Shown: positions 37,486-51,000 of the stretch, piece by piece
How the letters are laid out: every line of letters begins with the position of its first letter
Numbering within the stretch: position 1 is the stretch's first letter
From: Otatea glauca
Lineage: Eukaryota > Streptophyta > Magnoliopsida > Poales > Poaceae
DNA length: 64,000 nt
Assembly (NCBI GenBank): GCA_036346275.1
Contig: CM070727.1
Location: 9,539,760 to 9,603,759, forward strand
Direction of reading: 5' to 3'
Notes under the pieces: model-generated
What the model was told of the DNA's origin: nothing
The model's input: only the letters and a program-made list of their open reading frames with translations
The model's database searches: none
Program-made: the position numbers and the translations under genes

Positions 37486-40400
37486 CTATAGCTTAGCAGG
37501 GGTCTGACCGTATGCTGGATCAATGCAGACGACAACCTGAAAAGGTTCCACATGAAAATTTTGTACGTTACATTAGAGTAGACAGAATAGGCTCATCTGT
37601 TGTTGTAACGATGGTGGTACCTTGCCAACACTCCTGCCAGAATGAAGATATTCGACCGCATCCGGCACAGAAGCAACACCCAAAAATTTCTTGGGATCAA
37701 TAGAAACCTGTTGTATGTGGTGTGCCATGCAAAGCCAAGTTAGGGGGAAAAAGGCATAGATATATTTAATATTGTTGTATGGACTTATGAACCATTGCTG
37801 GGTATAGGGATAGGTGACATGAAGAATAGCATTTCCCATACTGATGCAATCTAATGGGAAGAAGCTGTATAACAAATTGAGAATACAACAATATGTGGAA
37901 TAAAGCTATATTGCAAAAAGAAGGCAGGAGATCAATGAAAACAAATTTATTGTTCCCAAGCAACATTTCTTGATTTTTCTTTACTAACTACTACCTCTGT
38001 TCTTCTTTACTTGACGTTTTTGTCTTTTCACGGTCTCAGAGATGCGACTGACTGTTACTTTTTACAACTTTACATTGTGATGTACTAATAAAATTATAAT
38101 ATTATAAAAGTATTTTAATGACAAATCTAATGGTATAATTTTCATATAGCCAAAAGCCAATCTAAATAGTTTTAAACCTATTTGTGATCAAACTTTAGAA
38201 AGCTTGACGGTATGGATTCTAGGATGTCAAGTAAACAAGATCGGAGGGAGTAACATGTAGAGCGCTCAGCTAATTCATTGTGATACAATCAGATAGTGTT
38301 TAGATTATACAAGGAATTGAAGTAAAACATAGCTCAGTTCACAAAACAATCTCATATTAGGGAACCACTCAGGCTGGCACTGGTTCCCATCCAGTGGTCC
38401 CCAGCTAGGTAGAGTACTGGAGTCCAAAATCTAACCTCCAGTATTAATTCAGTTGGAAAGCAGTCTGTTTCTGGTGAAGACAACTGAATGGTTAGTTCTG
38501 TGCTTTTCCTATTGTGTAAAATTATATTATAGACCAATGTTCTTACATGGAGAGAATATAAAGAAAGTAGCAATAATTGTCAAGAATAATTTATGGCTTC
38601 ATGCTTTGCTTAGCTTAGTGAGATTTCAGCCTAGTTAACCAAATATAGGTCCTTAAAATATTTGAGTGATATAGCTGTCTGCTTACTGCCAATTCTCGAC
38701 TAAACCAAATATAGTCCTTGAAATATTTGAGTGACGTAGCTGTCTGGTTACTGCCATTTTCTTGACTGTCATCAAGCAAAGCGCTAAACAGCAAATATGA
38801 AGCATACCTTTAGGTTTCCAGAGGCGTACAGGTCAAAAAGTTTGTCAAGATGATCTTGCCACAGATGAGCATATTGAACCAGGAAAAATCCAGCCTGAAA
38901 TTGAAGGGAAAGATCTCATAGTTTTAAGGGGTACACTACAAAAGAAATTGATCGAATTCAACACCTATGTGGCTCAATGGTTGTTCCATACAGTTTGTGA
39001 AGTATGCATATAACTTTGAGCAAGTAGAAATGGTTTATAGCTAATGAAAACAATTGGTATTTGTTATTAAAAATGATAATTCTGAACATGAACCTTGAGA
39101 GAGAGAGTGAGAGTTGACCCCTAGTTTAAGGTTGCCGCTTGTCTATTGCTATGTCACGTTAAATGTTCAAATATAATAACCAATAAACGAAGTCACGTTG
39201 GCTCTGATCTGTACAATGGGCTTAATTAACATCACATTTTTAAGAACGCAGTGCAGTGGCACATTCAATTTCAACTATGGTACAAACTAGGCGGGTGCTG
39301 GTTGCTGGACACTTTGCTGTGGGAACTCTTGAGGTACATGCTAACCATATATTAGTGTGTAAAAAGTTCTAACCTCTCATAGTTGTGCATACAATAAGTA
39401 TGGCCATTCTCTCTCCTAATTATGCACCCACTTTGCTCTTAAGCAAACATAGGTGGCCATGATTTCTTTTTAATCAGATCCAATGGTTAAAATTTACTTG
39501 ATGATGTGGCTCTATGAGCATCCAAGCTTAGGGACCAACTTTCTAAGTATGGTAGATGCATTGTTTCCTGACCAATTTATTAAATAAACATGGTGTTCTG
39601 GTGTTCTGCACACACATACCACAGTTTGACTTTTAGAAAGAATCTTCTCGCATAGTCCAGTGTAATTCTTGGGCTTCCATCCATCCTCTCCTTGATACTG
39701 AAAACATCAAAGGTTGTTCACTATCAATTCATATATAAGCTATGACATCTTATTAAAAACAAATACAAGAAAAATAGGATGATGACCCACACTAGTTCAG
39801 ACAGGTGTGATTCCAAATCTCCAACTATAAATGCAGAATTGCAGATGCGTAACGGAGAGATTCTATACTATTTTGTGTTTCACCATAAAGAACATTTTGG
39901 AGTAATGAAACAAATTTGAAGCACTGATCTGCTCAGGCTCATTAGTCATTAGTAACCAAAGGTGCTTTATGAATTGTGCAATTTCGTATTTGTGGAGCAA
40001 AGAAGCAGCCCTCTGAGCCTCTGGGAATGTTCCGAAGTGTCATTTGCGAGTTACAGTTTTGGTTTCTGTTCTCCCCATATGCGAATCTAACGTGATGCGG
40101 TGTTTCAAAAGTACCAAAAAAATCATGGATGTAGTACACATAAAGTTATGTAAGCCTGCAAATTTCAATTTTGAATTCATCCCTGGTATCAAGAACCAAA
40201 AAAGACAAGCAATCAATCATGCACTGTTTTTCGTTCTTGATACCACTGACGAATTTGAAATTGAAATATTGCAGGTTTACATAAATTTATTTGATGCATC
40301 CATGATTATTTTTTGTATTTTTGAAACATTGCATCATGATGGTCGCTAATGGGGGCGCCGGTTCCCCTGGGCACCAAGCAATTTCTGTTTATTCCCACTC

Positions 40401-41629
40401 AGATTCTTTTCTCTTTTTTTTTCTTTTCTTCTTTTGCGATCGATTCCTACTCAGATTCTGTTGATGCACAACAACCAAAAAGCTGAAATTGCCATTCATA
40501 GCATATAATAAATCAATAGACACGAACTTCTGAGGCTATCAACAATACCTGAGAGATCATACCAATTACAACCAGACGTCCATGGACTGCAAGTGCATTC
40601 AAGCACAAATCAAACATTTCCCCGCCTACAGATTCATATATGATGTCTACACCCCTTGCGAACTCTTTTTTCAGAACCTGGAATAAAAAATTCAAACAAA
40701 ATTAATTACTAAACTCATTGAGAAGAACAAATAAGGGATCAATGTATAGCTTACAGTCACTTGCAAGTTTAAAATGATAACCTAAACAATACTATTAGTG
40801 AGAGCAAACATTTTCTATAAGGACAACAACAACAACCAAGCCTTTTGACCCAAACAGGTTAGGGTAGGCTAGGAATGAAACCCAATCAAAGTCAAAAGAC
40901 CCCTAAACCTTCCATGAAGTTGAGCGTGTTGGGATTTAAGCATGCCCAACAAACATTATGTGATATCCATGGCACATGAAAGGTTACACGAGTGTAAGGA
41001 TAACATTACTTGCAAGAAGATTCTATCCTGGTGTACCTAGAGGTAGGGCACAGCTACACAACAGAAAGATATACTGTAGACAATATATTTGGCACATTTA
41101 TTCAACATAGGGATCAAGTAAAGGAGATGCCATCAAACTTAAACACATAACATATAAACCACACACCATAACAAAATCACATTCTAAGCAGTAGAAGTAT
41201 GAAAAGTTATATGAAGCAAAAACATACATCTTTGATCTTTTCATTTTTGTAGTTGATAACTCGGTCGACTCCTAAGGAAGACACAAGTGAAGCTTTACTT
41301 TTGCCACCACATGTGGCAACAACCTTGTTGCCTGCTAGTTTTGCGAGCTAGTGAAGTGACAGAAAAAAAACACAGAACATAAGGATACAATTCAGGATTA
41401 AAAATTAATAACAGTTGCTCAAGAAAACAGAATAACATATAGACAAAAAAAATATAACCAAACATGGACATTGCCTATGTCCTACAAAAATCATATTCAA
41501 TGCATCAAAGTACATGTAAGGGGCCAAAACATGGCCCCACGTGCTAGTTAACAGCAAAAGATTAATTATACATGTTCTAACTTCCATGAAATAGCTATAT
41601 TTTGCAGCTTCCAAAAGGAAAACTGAAAC

Positions 41630-41672
<43 letters not shown>

Positions 41673-44600
41673 AATTATTTGGTATGACCTAGTACCATGG
41701 TACTAGTTATACACACCATGAATCTTGCAAATGGATGAGTAGTAAGGAGAGAGAAAAGGTGATGGGAGTGAAGGTTCCAATCCCCATGTACCATGAAGGG
41801 TCATGATTGCTAGTACCATGGTACTAGGTTACACCAAATCCCCTTCCTATATACATATATAGGAAGCCGAAATGGGGCACCATGGTGCATGGGCACCATG
41901 ATTTTAAATGCGCGTATTCAAGCCATATTCGAGTATATTTTTCAAAAATTTCATTTTTGGGGTATATATGCCCATCTATAACAATTCAAATGAAATAGAT
42001 ACCTTTGAAAAAAATATACTCGAATTTAAAGATTTTGAACGAGTTTGGATCACATGCTTTGCTGGTTTATATATAAAATCAACACATATCTACAACCAAA
42101 CTATCATCAAAAAGGGAAACTCTAGTTTGAATTTAAATTCAAACTTGTTTGAACTAGTTAGTAAACTGGTTAAACTCAGCATCCTAAGAATTTCAAAAAA
42201 AAATCGCATGAAAATATATAGAGAAAATATCCTTTTTTGATCATATATATACATACTCCTCGTTAAAATACTAAATAAGCGTATTAGCAATTGAACATTA
42301 CATCAAACAAAAAAAGCGAAAAGTATTGAAATTGTATCAGCTGACCTGAACAGCAAATTGTCCTGTTCCACCAGCAGCTGCTGTGACTAAAACAATTTGC
42401 CCAGAAGTCATTTGGCCTGCCTAAAGGCACAAATCAACTCACATCAGATCAGGAAGGAACTTAATTTTCGAACACTGATCTTGAAGCTTATTTGACCAAA
42501 TATTAGGTCAAAAGAACATGATATACAACAAAGAAAACAAACAAAACGGTATATCAAGATAACCTTTTCAAGAGCAATTGAAGCAGTCAATCCTGATGTT
42601 AGCATAGCGACAACCTCCGGATCTGGTCTTGGCACTGGAAGAAGATGTTTGGCTGGAACCTTTCATCAGAAAGATGTAAAGCCAAAAATTATTACTGACA
42701 GAGAGAGGCAACAGTTTTCAAATCTCAAGAACTCTGGACATGAAAGGGGGACAGAGGTTAGTAGGTAATTTATTGTGTAACAAAAACACACAGAATGCAG
42801 TACCAGCGTGAATTCAGCATAGCTCCCAAAAGTCATAAGGGCCACAGGAGTGCCAACTTTGAAATTGTTGACAGAATCTCCAACAGAAGCAACAATTCCC
42901 ACACCCTGAACATAATAAAATTTCTCACAAGAGAGTGGCAAGGAGAATTAAACGAGAAATCAAAAGTAGCTGGGGTGCCAACAAAGAAGTCGTAATGAAA
43001 TTTGAAAAACAAATTTGTATAGAAAAATAATTCTAGTCTCGTTTTTCATGCTGCAATTATGCAGGATGTGAATGAGGTAAAAAAAAATAGAAGCAAAATT
43101 ATCTTAGTTAGCAAGCAGCAATTCAATTAAGTATCATATCGCCTATGCAGGAACAGCATATTAAATTATAGGAGGTGAAATCAGGTTTTGATGCCGCATG
43201 CCACTCCGTTCTCTGTTTTTTTATGGGCCAGCTATAGTTTACACCGTGATACAGTTGGTCACAATGAGTTATGGACATATTTTCTATTTTTGCACCATGT
43301 GGAATGCCAACAACAAAACTGATAACCCTGCTACTGTGAGCGAGTTCATTGTGATGATTAGCTTTTGCCATAGAATTATCAGTGGCATTATTATGCTTGC
43401 GATTTATAATATCAGAATGATGGTGTAAATTGTTACATAGAACATGTCCGCAGGCCCATGCCCATGCCCATGAATTACCCAACATTAAGCATGCTGTTAA
43501 CATGGACACATGAGAACGTCACCTCGAAACCAGCATCAAATGGAAGGTGTGAAGCAGCTTCTTTAGCATCACCACTGAAATAACGTCCAGAGCTGAAGTT
43601 TACCTGCAAATTTTTACATCATAACTTCCAAAGGTTAATAAATGGGGAATGAAAAGAAAAGCAAATTGAAACAAAAATCTAAGAACTTACATCACTAGCA
43701 TTTACACCAGCATATATAATTTTAACTAGAGCACTGTGTGGTTCAATGGGCAATCTCAACCGCACACGATCAAGTCTTGTAGCATTGCGAAAATTATGGC
43801 TGAGTGTGTGAACAACTCTACAAAAATCAACATCAAGAGACAATCGTTAATGAAATAAATGCAATTTTGAATATCCCCACGGACTTTCCAGTGTGTGAAA
43901 CATAATAAATCACAGACTATTGCTATTTGAGGAATTTTCCAGCTTGTGAAACATAAACTACTAGGCAACATAATATAAATAACTTTTGAACATTTTCGCT
44001 GTGCTACCACATAACACCATATTATATTGAACCATTATAGGTAATACATAACATAGATTTCAGAAATTGAATTCCATATCATCTCTAAGAAACAGCATTT
44101 CATAGAAATCGATACAGTGTAATCAGGATCAACTTTGCACAGTTATCCATAGTTGCACATAACAGAGTATAAAATTTTCTTTACTGAAAACCTGGAGAGA
44201 CTGTTTTAAGACCAAAAATCAAGGTTATTTTCCACTTATCCCAATCTTTCAAGAAAGCTTGGACACTCCAATATGACAAAAGTAACAGTAGAGTCAAAGC
44301 TCATCTATTTGGTCAGATATTCTACTAGAGAATGTCAAACATCCAAGAATAAAAAGAATGAAAAAAAAACAGAAATTGGAACATAAGAACTTTTCCTTGA
44401 ACCCACAATCCGTGGATGCAAATGGCAAGATCATGGTTTCTTAGATGTAGAACATAATGATCAACGAACTTTTCTAAAGAGGGATAGTAAATGAGTCAGC
44501 TGGGATATACAATACAGACATCTATTCTGCTAGCAAATGCTGCAGTGCTATGAAAAACATGCGCCCAAAAGTTGTTCAGTTTCTGTTTTAGGGATTGAAT

Positions 44601-44988
44601 CAGCGACTTTAACCATTTTAGGGAAGGACACTAACAAGAAAAAACCTAATAAAGTACTGGGGAGCAATAGTTGTTTACCTGACAATTCTGCAAGTACTTA
44701 GGAAATATAAATATGGTACAGCTGGACTACTTACATCTTCTCAAAGAATTCAGGTGTTTGGATGCTAGGAAATATATTCATAGTTAATGTCTTTTTTGAC
44801 TTCAGGGGGTTCAACAGATACTTTCTTTGTTCCTCTGGTGTTGGCCAGTATTCCACTCCTCTTCGTTTAGTTATCCAAAGGCAAGCACCAGCCTTGCTCT
44901 CATCTTTTATAAGTTCAAATGCGCCTAATCAAAATAAATTGATTTTTTTCAGATAATACTAAAAGAAAAAGAAAAATCATCTTATGCA

Positions 44989-45041
<53 letters not shown>

Positions 45042-48000
45042 TCCCTGGATAGCAAACAACAACAACACACACACAATGTTGAGAGCTGCACCTGGCAGAG
45101 ACGGTTGGCATGGGCACATTGACCCATTCCAGGTAAAGCTATATCATTTATGCATTTTTGCAGGTCAGCCCTTTAGCCTTTTGATATTTGCAAATCAGTA
45201 AACCTGCCCCATATTTGTGATCCCATCTCAATTGATATGTGAAAAGAGTAGAGATGAAATATATGTTTAGGTTTCATTGATTTGTATATATTAAAAACCT
45301 AAAAGATTGCAGTGTAAAATTGCAGACCTTTTCGTAGGTGATATGCCCACCAAAAAACAGGTTGGGCTGAGTTATACTGCCATGCCAACCATCTCTGCCA
45401 GCCAGACAAGGTTGGGGACTGCCATCACTCTCTTATACAAGTTTAAGGACTCAAAGTACAAATACAATTCTCAAGCTCGGGACCCAAGTGACATATTCTT
45501 GCAAGTTTAGGGACCTGCCATGTACTTTATTCAATTTATAAAAATGGATTCACATATTTTTTACATGGAATAAATGTGCACAAATGTCCATATTCAGTTT
45601 CATCATTAAAAACATGCCATCTCAACTAAACATTAGAAAAATTCTTCAAAGGCCAAAAAGTAGCCTGCAGTAATCGTCATACACAAATTATGACCATAAA
45701 GCTGAAAGTCGATGACATACTTAATTACAGCTTGAAAAGGTGAGAAATAATATACCATTAACAACATCCTCCATCTTTAAAAATCCGCCAGTTGCATCTA
45801 CTATTTTGCGATTTATTTGTTCTCCCATATTAGTTTGAACAAACTGCATACATCAATCCATTATATTTGTCAATAAATAATACTTAAGAAATATCATCGT
45901 TGCCTTTGTCCTTCCCAATTTTCCAGCTATTAATCATGAGACAAAATGGTAGGTTGGCCTATCGAGTAAAGTTGAACTGATTGCGACTTGCAGATTCTAA
46001 ATTATACTCCACAGCCTGCAAATTGCTAGAAGTTGAGGACATCAACTCTTGCCTGATATCTTCAAATTTGCCCCACTTAGTCAATTTTACGAATACCAGT
46101 TTAACTTGAGTAAAAATGAACTATATAGCAATATTGCTCAGTACCATTGCAAAGATCACTGAGTTGGGAAATACCATCCCATGTTTCAATGGTACTGAGC
46201 TAATTTTCTCAAGATTTTATGTGTGTATGGTGTCCCTAAATGTCAAGATATCTGCCCCTGGTCCTTGAGAATTGAGATAGTGACCAGTCACACTATCTAG
46301 TCAATCTGGTAAATTTTCCTGTCAATACAAATTTATGTCGTAGAGAATACAGTATGCTCTACTGTATCATTGTTGTTGATATCTTCACAGACTACAAAAC
46401 CTATCAGCAAATTCTCACTAGGACAATGAATATGTGCACAGTTTCACACTAGTGTAACTACAACAAATGCAAGTCAGCAAATGATAGAAAAAATACTAAA
46501 TATTTGCCTCAAGTCAAGCAAATTATTAATACCTCAGGGCAGAGCACATTGACACGAACACCATGGCGTTTCAATGGAGCAAGTGATCTTGTAAACATAA
46601 CCACACCAGCTGCCAAAAAATGAAGTTTGAGATCTCACTGTGCACATGCTCCAGACATATCTTACAACATATAGAAGGATATGGAGTTAATATTGGAAAA
46701 CATAGCTGGCTATAGCATTTAGCATTTTACATGACCAAAATGTGAAATCATGGGATTTATGTGGAAAGTTGGGAGAGGTGATAGTTTTAGGAGCTATATG
46801 TTATAGTTGATGAAAAAGGTGCATCTATTGCTGAAATCTGGGATGGAGAGAACCTGAAATGCACTTTTAGGAGATGTGTTGATGAAACGCTGATGCAAAT
46901 GTGGCTAGAGTTAGTTCATATTGCAAATTCTATTGTTCTGGTAGATGAGAATGACTATTAGTTGGAAGTTTAATTCTTCTGGTGTTTATGATATGCAATC
47001 ATTTTATGCTGTTATCAATTGTAGAGCTAATAACAAAACTTTGACTAGAGATAACTTGTCATAAAGACAATATGTAGAGGATAGGACCTGCTTGTTTTGC
47101 TGTTAAGAGGAAATTGTGGTGCATCCTTCTTTTTTTGGATTAATTCCTTATATGCCACTGGATTTTTACAAAGTCCCTGATTGTGTCACTGACATGTGAG
47201 GTTGAGGCCCACATGTCAGTGAGACAATGAGTGGCATATAAGGGATTAGGCAAACTTTCAATGGCACATAAGGATTTCACCCATTTTTTTAGTGTGTTGT
47301 AGCTAAACAGATTTGGATAGAAATTTCTGAATTGGTTGGTAAGACATGTTAGATAGTATCCTCATTGTCTTCTGCGCGGTCTCCTTCAGCCTCACCGGCC
47401 CGCACCGGTTGCTTCGGCTCACTAGCCGAAGGTCCTGCGGCCGTTCGTCGCCCGGTCGCACCACCGCCGAGATCTTCGCGCGTCCTCCTGCCGGGTCACC
47501 GCCTCCGGCTGACGCGGTCTTCTCGCTGGATCATTGCGCTTCTAGTGCTGGTCATGTAAGCCCGCGCGCCGACCCTCGGCGCACCCTCTACCATCGACGA
47601 CCTCGGCTGCTCATCGGCTCGCGCTTATTGCGCTCGGCTGCCCCAGCCGATCGCCCTTCTAGCGCCAGGCCGCCTCGCCATCGGTGCCGCTAGCAGCAGA
47701 TCGTTAACGGCCGCTTTCGCCGCGACCGGCCGAGGCACCGAACGTCCTCACCACTCACCGATCGCTGTGGCCTTGCGAGGCTCTCCAGCCTCTGGTCGGC
47801 CTCCATCCGCAGCTTCAGCCTTCGACATGTCGCACTGCTGGCCGCATCAAGCAGCCAGTCGCTTGCGCCTGTGAAGAGCTCCGCCCGAGAATCTCTGGGA
47901 CTGGAAGTTTGAACCAGGACTTTTGGACTCCAATCAGATCTCATAAGGGCTTTTGATATTTTTTTTAGTCCAGTCGGCCTCCCGCTCGTTTTCTTCAAGA

Positions 48001-51000
48001 CCGGAGACAGCTACTGATCAGCTTTGAAGATCCAGTCAACTTTAGGACTGGTTCTTCTTAAAGTTGGTTTAGGTTTGGTTCAAGAAGAAGAAAAAATCGT
48101 CATCTTCAGGTTCTTCTTCGAGCACCGTCTCGGTTCCTCGCTGCCCGGTAATTTTCGATGGTCTTAATTATCAAGACTGAGTTCTTCATATGTGCCTTCA
48201 CATGAATGGGCAGCGTCTATGGGAGTTTCTTATCGACGAGCTATCATGTTCGCCTCGTCCTACTCCCCCTGCCACGTCTGTTGTTCTCAAGGAGACTGAT
48301 GATGATGCTCAACAAAAGGCCTCCGATGACTATACTGATGCTGTGGAGTCTTTCCTGACTCAATTTACTGCATACAAGACATGGATTGATGAAGATGCTC
48401 GTGCATCCGCTATTTTGGTTGCTAGCATGACAGTGCATCTCACTGGTGATATTGTAGCTTTGTCTTCGACACAGTTGATGTAGGCGCATCTTCGCGACCA
48501 CTATGAGCCTATTGGTGATTCTTTGTACCTTGCTGTTGTACGACAGGAGCAGTCATTGCAGCAAGGTGATTCTACCATGGATGAGTTTTATGCACAGCTA
48601 TCCTCGGTGTGGCGTCAGCTTGATTCTCTTGGACCGGAGATTTGCCGCACCTATCAGTGCTGCCAACGTCAGCACTCTCACTCGGAGCTTCGTCGCATCT
48701 ACGACTTTCTGACACTTCTTCGGGCTAAATTTGAGCAGATTCATGCACAGTTGCTTGCTCGCCATCCTCGTGTGACCTTGTTGGAGGCCCTTGCAGCTAT
48801 TCGTACTGAGGAGACTAGTCTTTGTGGTGCAGGCCTGGTCGTATCGCCTTCAGTTCTGGCGGTGCCTCGTGCTACTCCTCCACCAGTGGCGACTACTCCA
48901 GTATCGGCTACTGGTGGTAGAGGGCTTCACTGCACCTATTGCAATAAGAATGGACATGTGGAGCAGTTCTGCTACCGGAAGAAAAAGGATCTTGCTCGTC
49001 GAGGTAGACGCTCTTCTAAGGGCACTGGCCTCGTAGGTGCCTCCCCTCAGCAGACCTCTACTGGTTTTGACTCCACTCAGGAGATTCTTGCGCCGCTACG
49101 TCGTATGGCTGTTTCTGCATCGTCAGGTTCTGCTGGTTCTGCTACTCAGTCTTCCAGTGAGAAACCATTTTTCTCCTCATCAGGTATCACACCATGGATT
49201 CTTGACTCTGGAGCTTCTTTTCATATGGCATCTGATCCCATGAGTCTTCATTCCATTAGTCCTCTTACTGCTCCTATCATTGTGCAGACCGCAAATGGTA
49301 CCACTCTTTCTGTTGCAGGATGAGGCACTCTTTTGTCTCTCTTTTCATGTTTCTATTGTTTCTCATGTTCCCAAACTGACTATGCAGCTCATATCCGCTG
49401 GCCAGCTCACTGAACATGGCTGTCGTGTTATCCTTGATTCTGACTCTTACTTTGTTCAGGATCGCCGGACGGGGTCTCTGGATGGTACTGGCCCTCGCCG
49501 CTGTAACTCTCAGTGCCTCTAGGAGCTTGACTGGCTTCGTCTTCCTTCCGCTGACCCTGCCAGTCTCTCAGTCTCCTCCACTGCTTCCGCCTCCGTTGCA
49601 TCTTCTACCGGGTTGTTTGCTCAGTGGCATCACTGTTTATGGCATCTTTGTGGGTCACGTCTGTCTTCTTTAGTTCGTCGTGGCCTTTTAGGATCTGTGT
49701 CTGGTGATACCTCTTTAATTGTGCAGGTTGTAAACTTGGTAAACAGCTACAACTCCCCTATCCTTCCAGTGAGTCTGTATCCCAGCGTCCTTTGATCTTG
49801 TTCATTCTAATGTTTGGGGTCCAGCTCCTTTTGTTTCAAAAGGGGGTCATAAATATTATATTCTTTTTATAGATGATTTCTTTCGCCACACTTAAATATA
49901 CTTTATGTCCTCTCGTAGCGAGGCTTTATCCATCTATAAGAATTTTGTCACTATGATCCGTACTTAGTTTGACTCTCCCATTCAAGTTCTTCGTACTGAC
50001 TCAGCAGGGGAGTATCTGTCAGGAGCCCTCTGTGCTTTTCTTACTACGCAGGGCACTCTTTCTCAATTTTACTGTCCTGGTGCTCATGCTCAGAATAGTG
50101 TGGCTGAGCGCAAACATCGTCATTTTCTTGAGATAGATCGTGCTCTTTTACTTGCTTCCGCTGTTCCACCTCACTTATAGGCTGAGGCTATTTCCACTGC
50201 AACTTATTTGATTAATATTCAGCCTTCTTCTGCTCTTCAGGGTGGGATTCCGGTGGAGCGTCTTTGTGGCATGCCTCTTGATTACTCTAGTCTTCGCCTC
50301 TTTGGGTGTGTGTGTGCTATGTCCTCCTTGCACCTCGTGAACGCATCAAGCTGACCGCTCAGTCTGTTGAGTGCGTTTTCTGAGCTATAGTGCTGAGTAT
50401 AAGGGGTATCACTGTTGGGATCCTGTTGGTCGATGGATGCGGATCTATATTACTTTTGACGAGTCTCGTCCCTTCTACTCTCATCCTTCTTCCACTCCAG
50501 CATATCTTGTCGAGCCACTTTCTTTCCTGACTTTTCCTGATACTCCTGTTGTCACTTTTCCTTCTCCACGGTTGGCATCTCCTTCGTCGGCCTTTCCACA
50601 GGAGTCTTCACCTCCCGTGCCTCCTCCAGCTGTTTCTTCTTACATTGTTCCTTCTTATCCTCTATACTACACTCGTCGCCCGCGTGTTGAGGATTCTTCT
50701 GATGTGTCATGTTCTCCAGTTGAGTCACCTTCTTTAGTGCCTCCTCCTCGCTACGCTCTTCGCGATCGTCAGTCTATTCGGCCTTCTGAGTGCCTTGGCT
50801 TTGCTGGTGCAGTTCTTGCCGAGTCGACTTCTTATCGCGATGCTGTTATTCATCAAGAATGGCAGCATGCGATGGCAGAGGAGCTTGCTACCTTTGAGCG
50901 CACTGGCACGTGGGATCTTGTGCCCCTTTCTCCACGTGTCCGTCCTATTACATGCAAGTGGGTCTATAAGGTTAAGACTCGCTCTGATGGTTCTCTTGAG

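Noticed and set aside
41908..42290. Overlapping AT-rich frames in intron 12 of fusion gene 2
   Set aside because: Low-complexity AT-rich intron sequence; absent in gene 1 and without domain.
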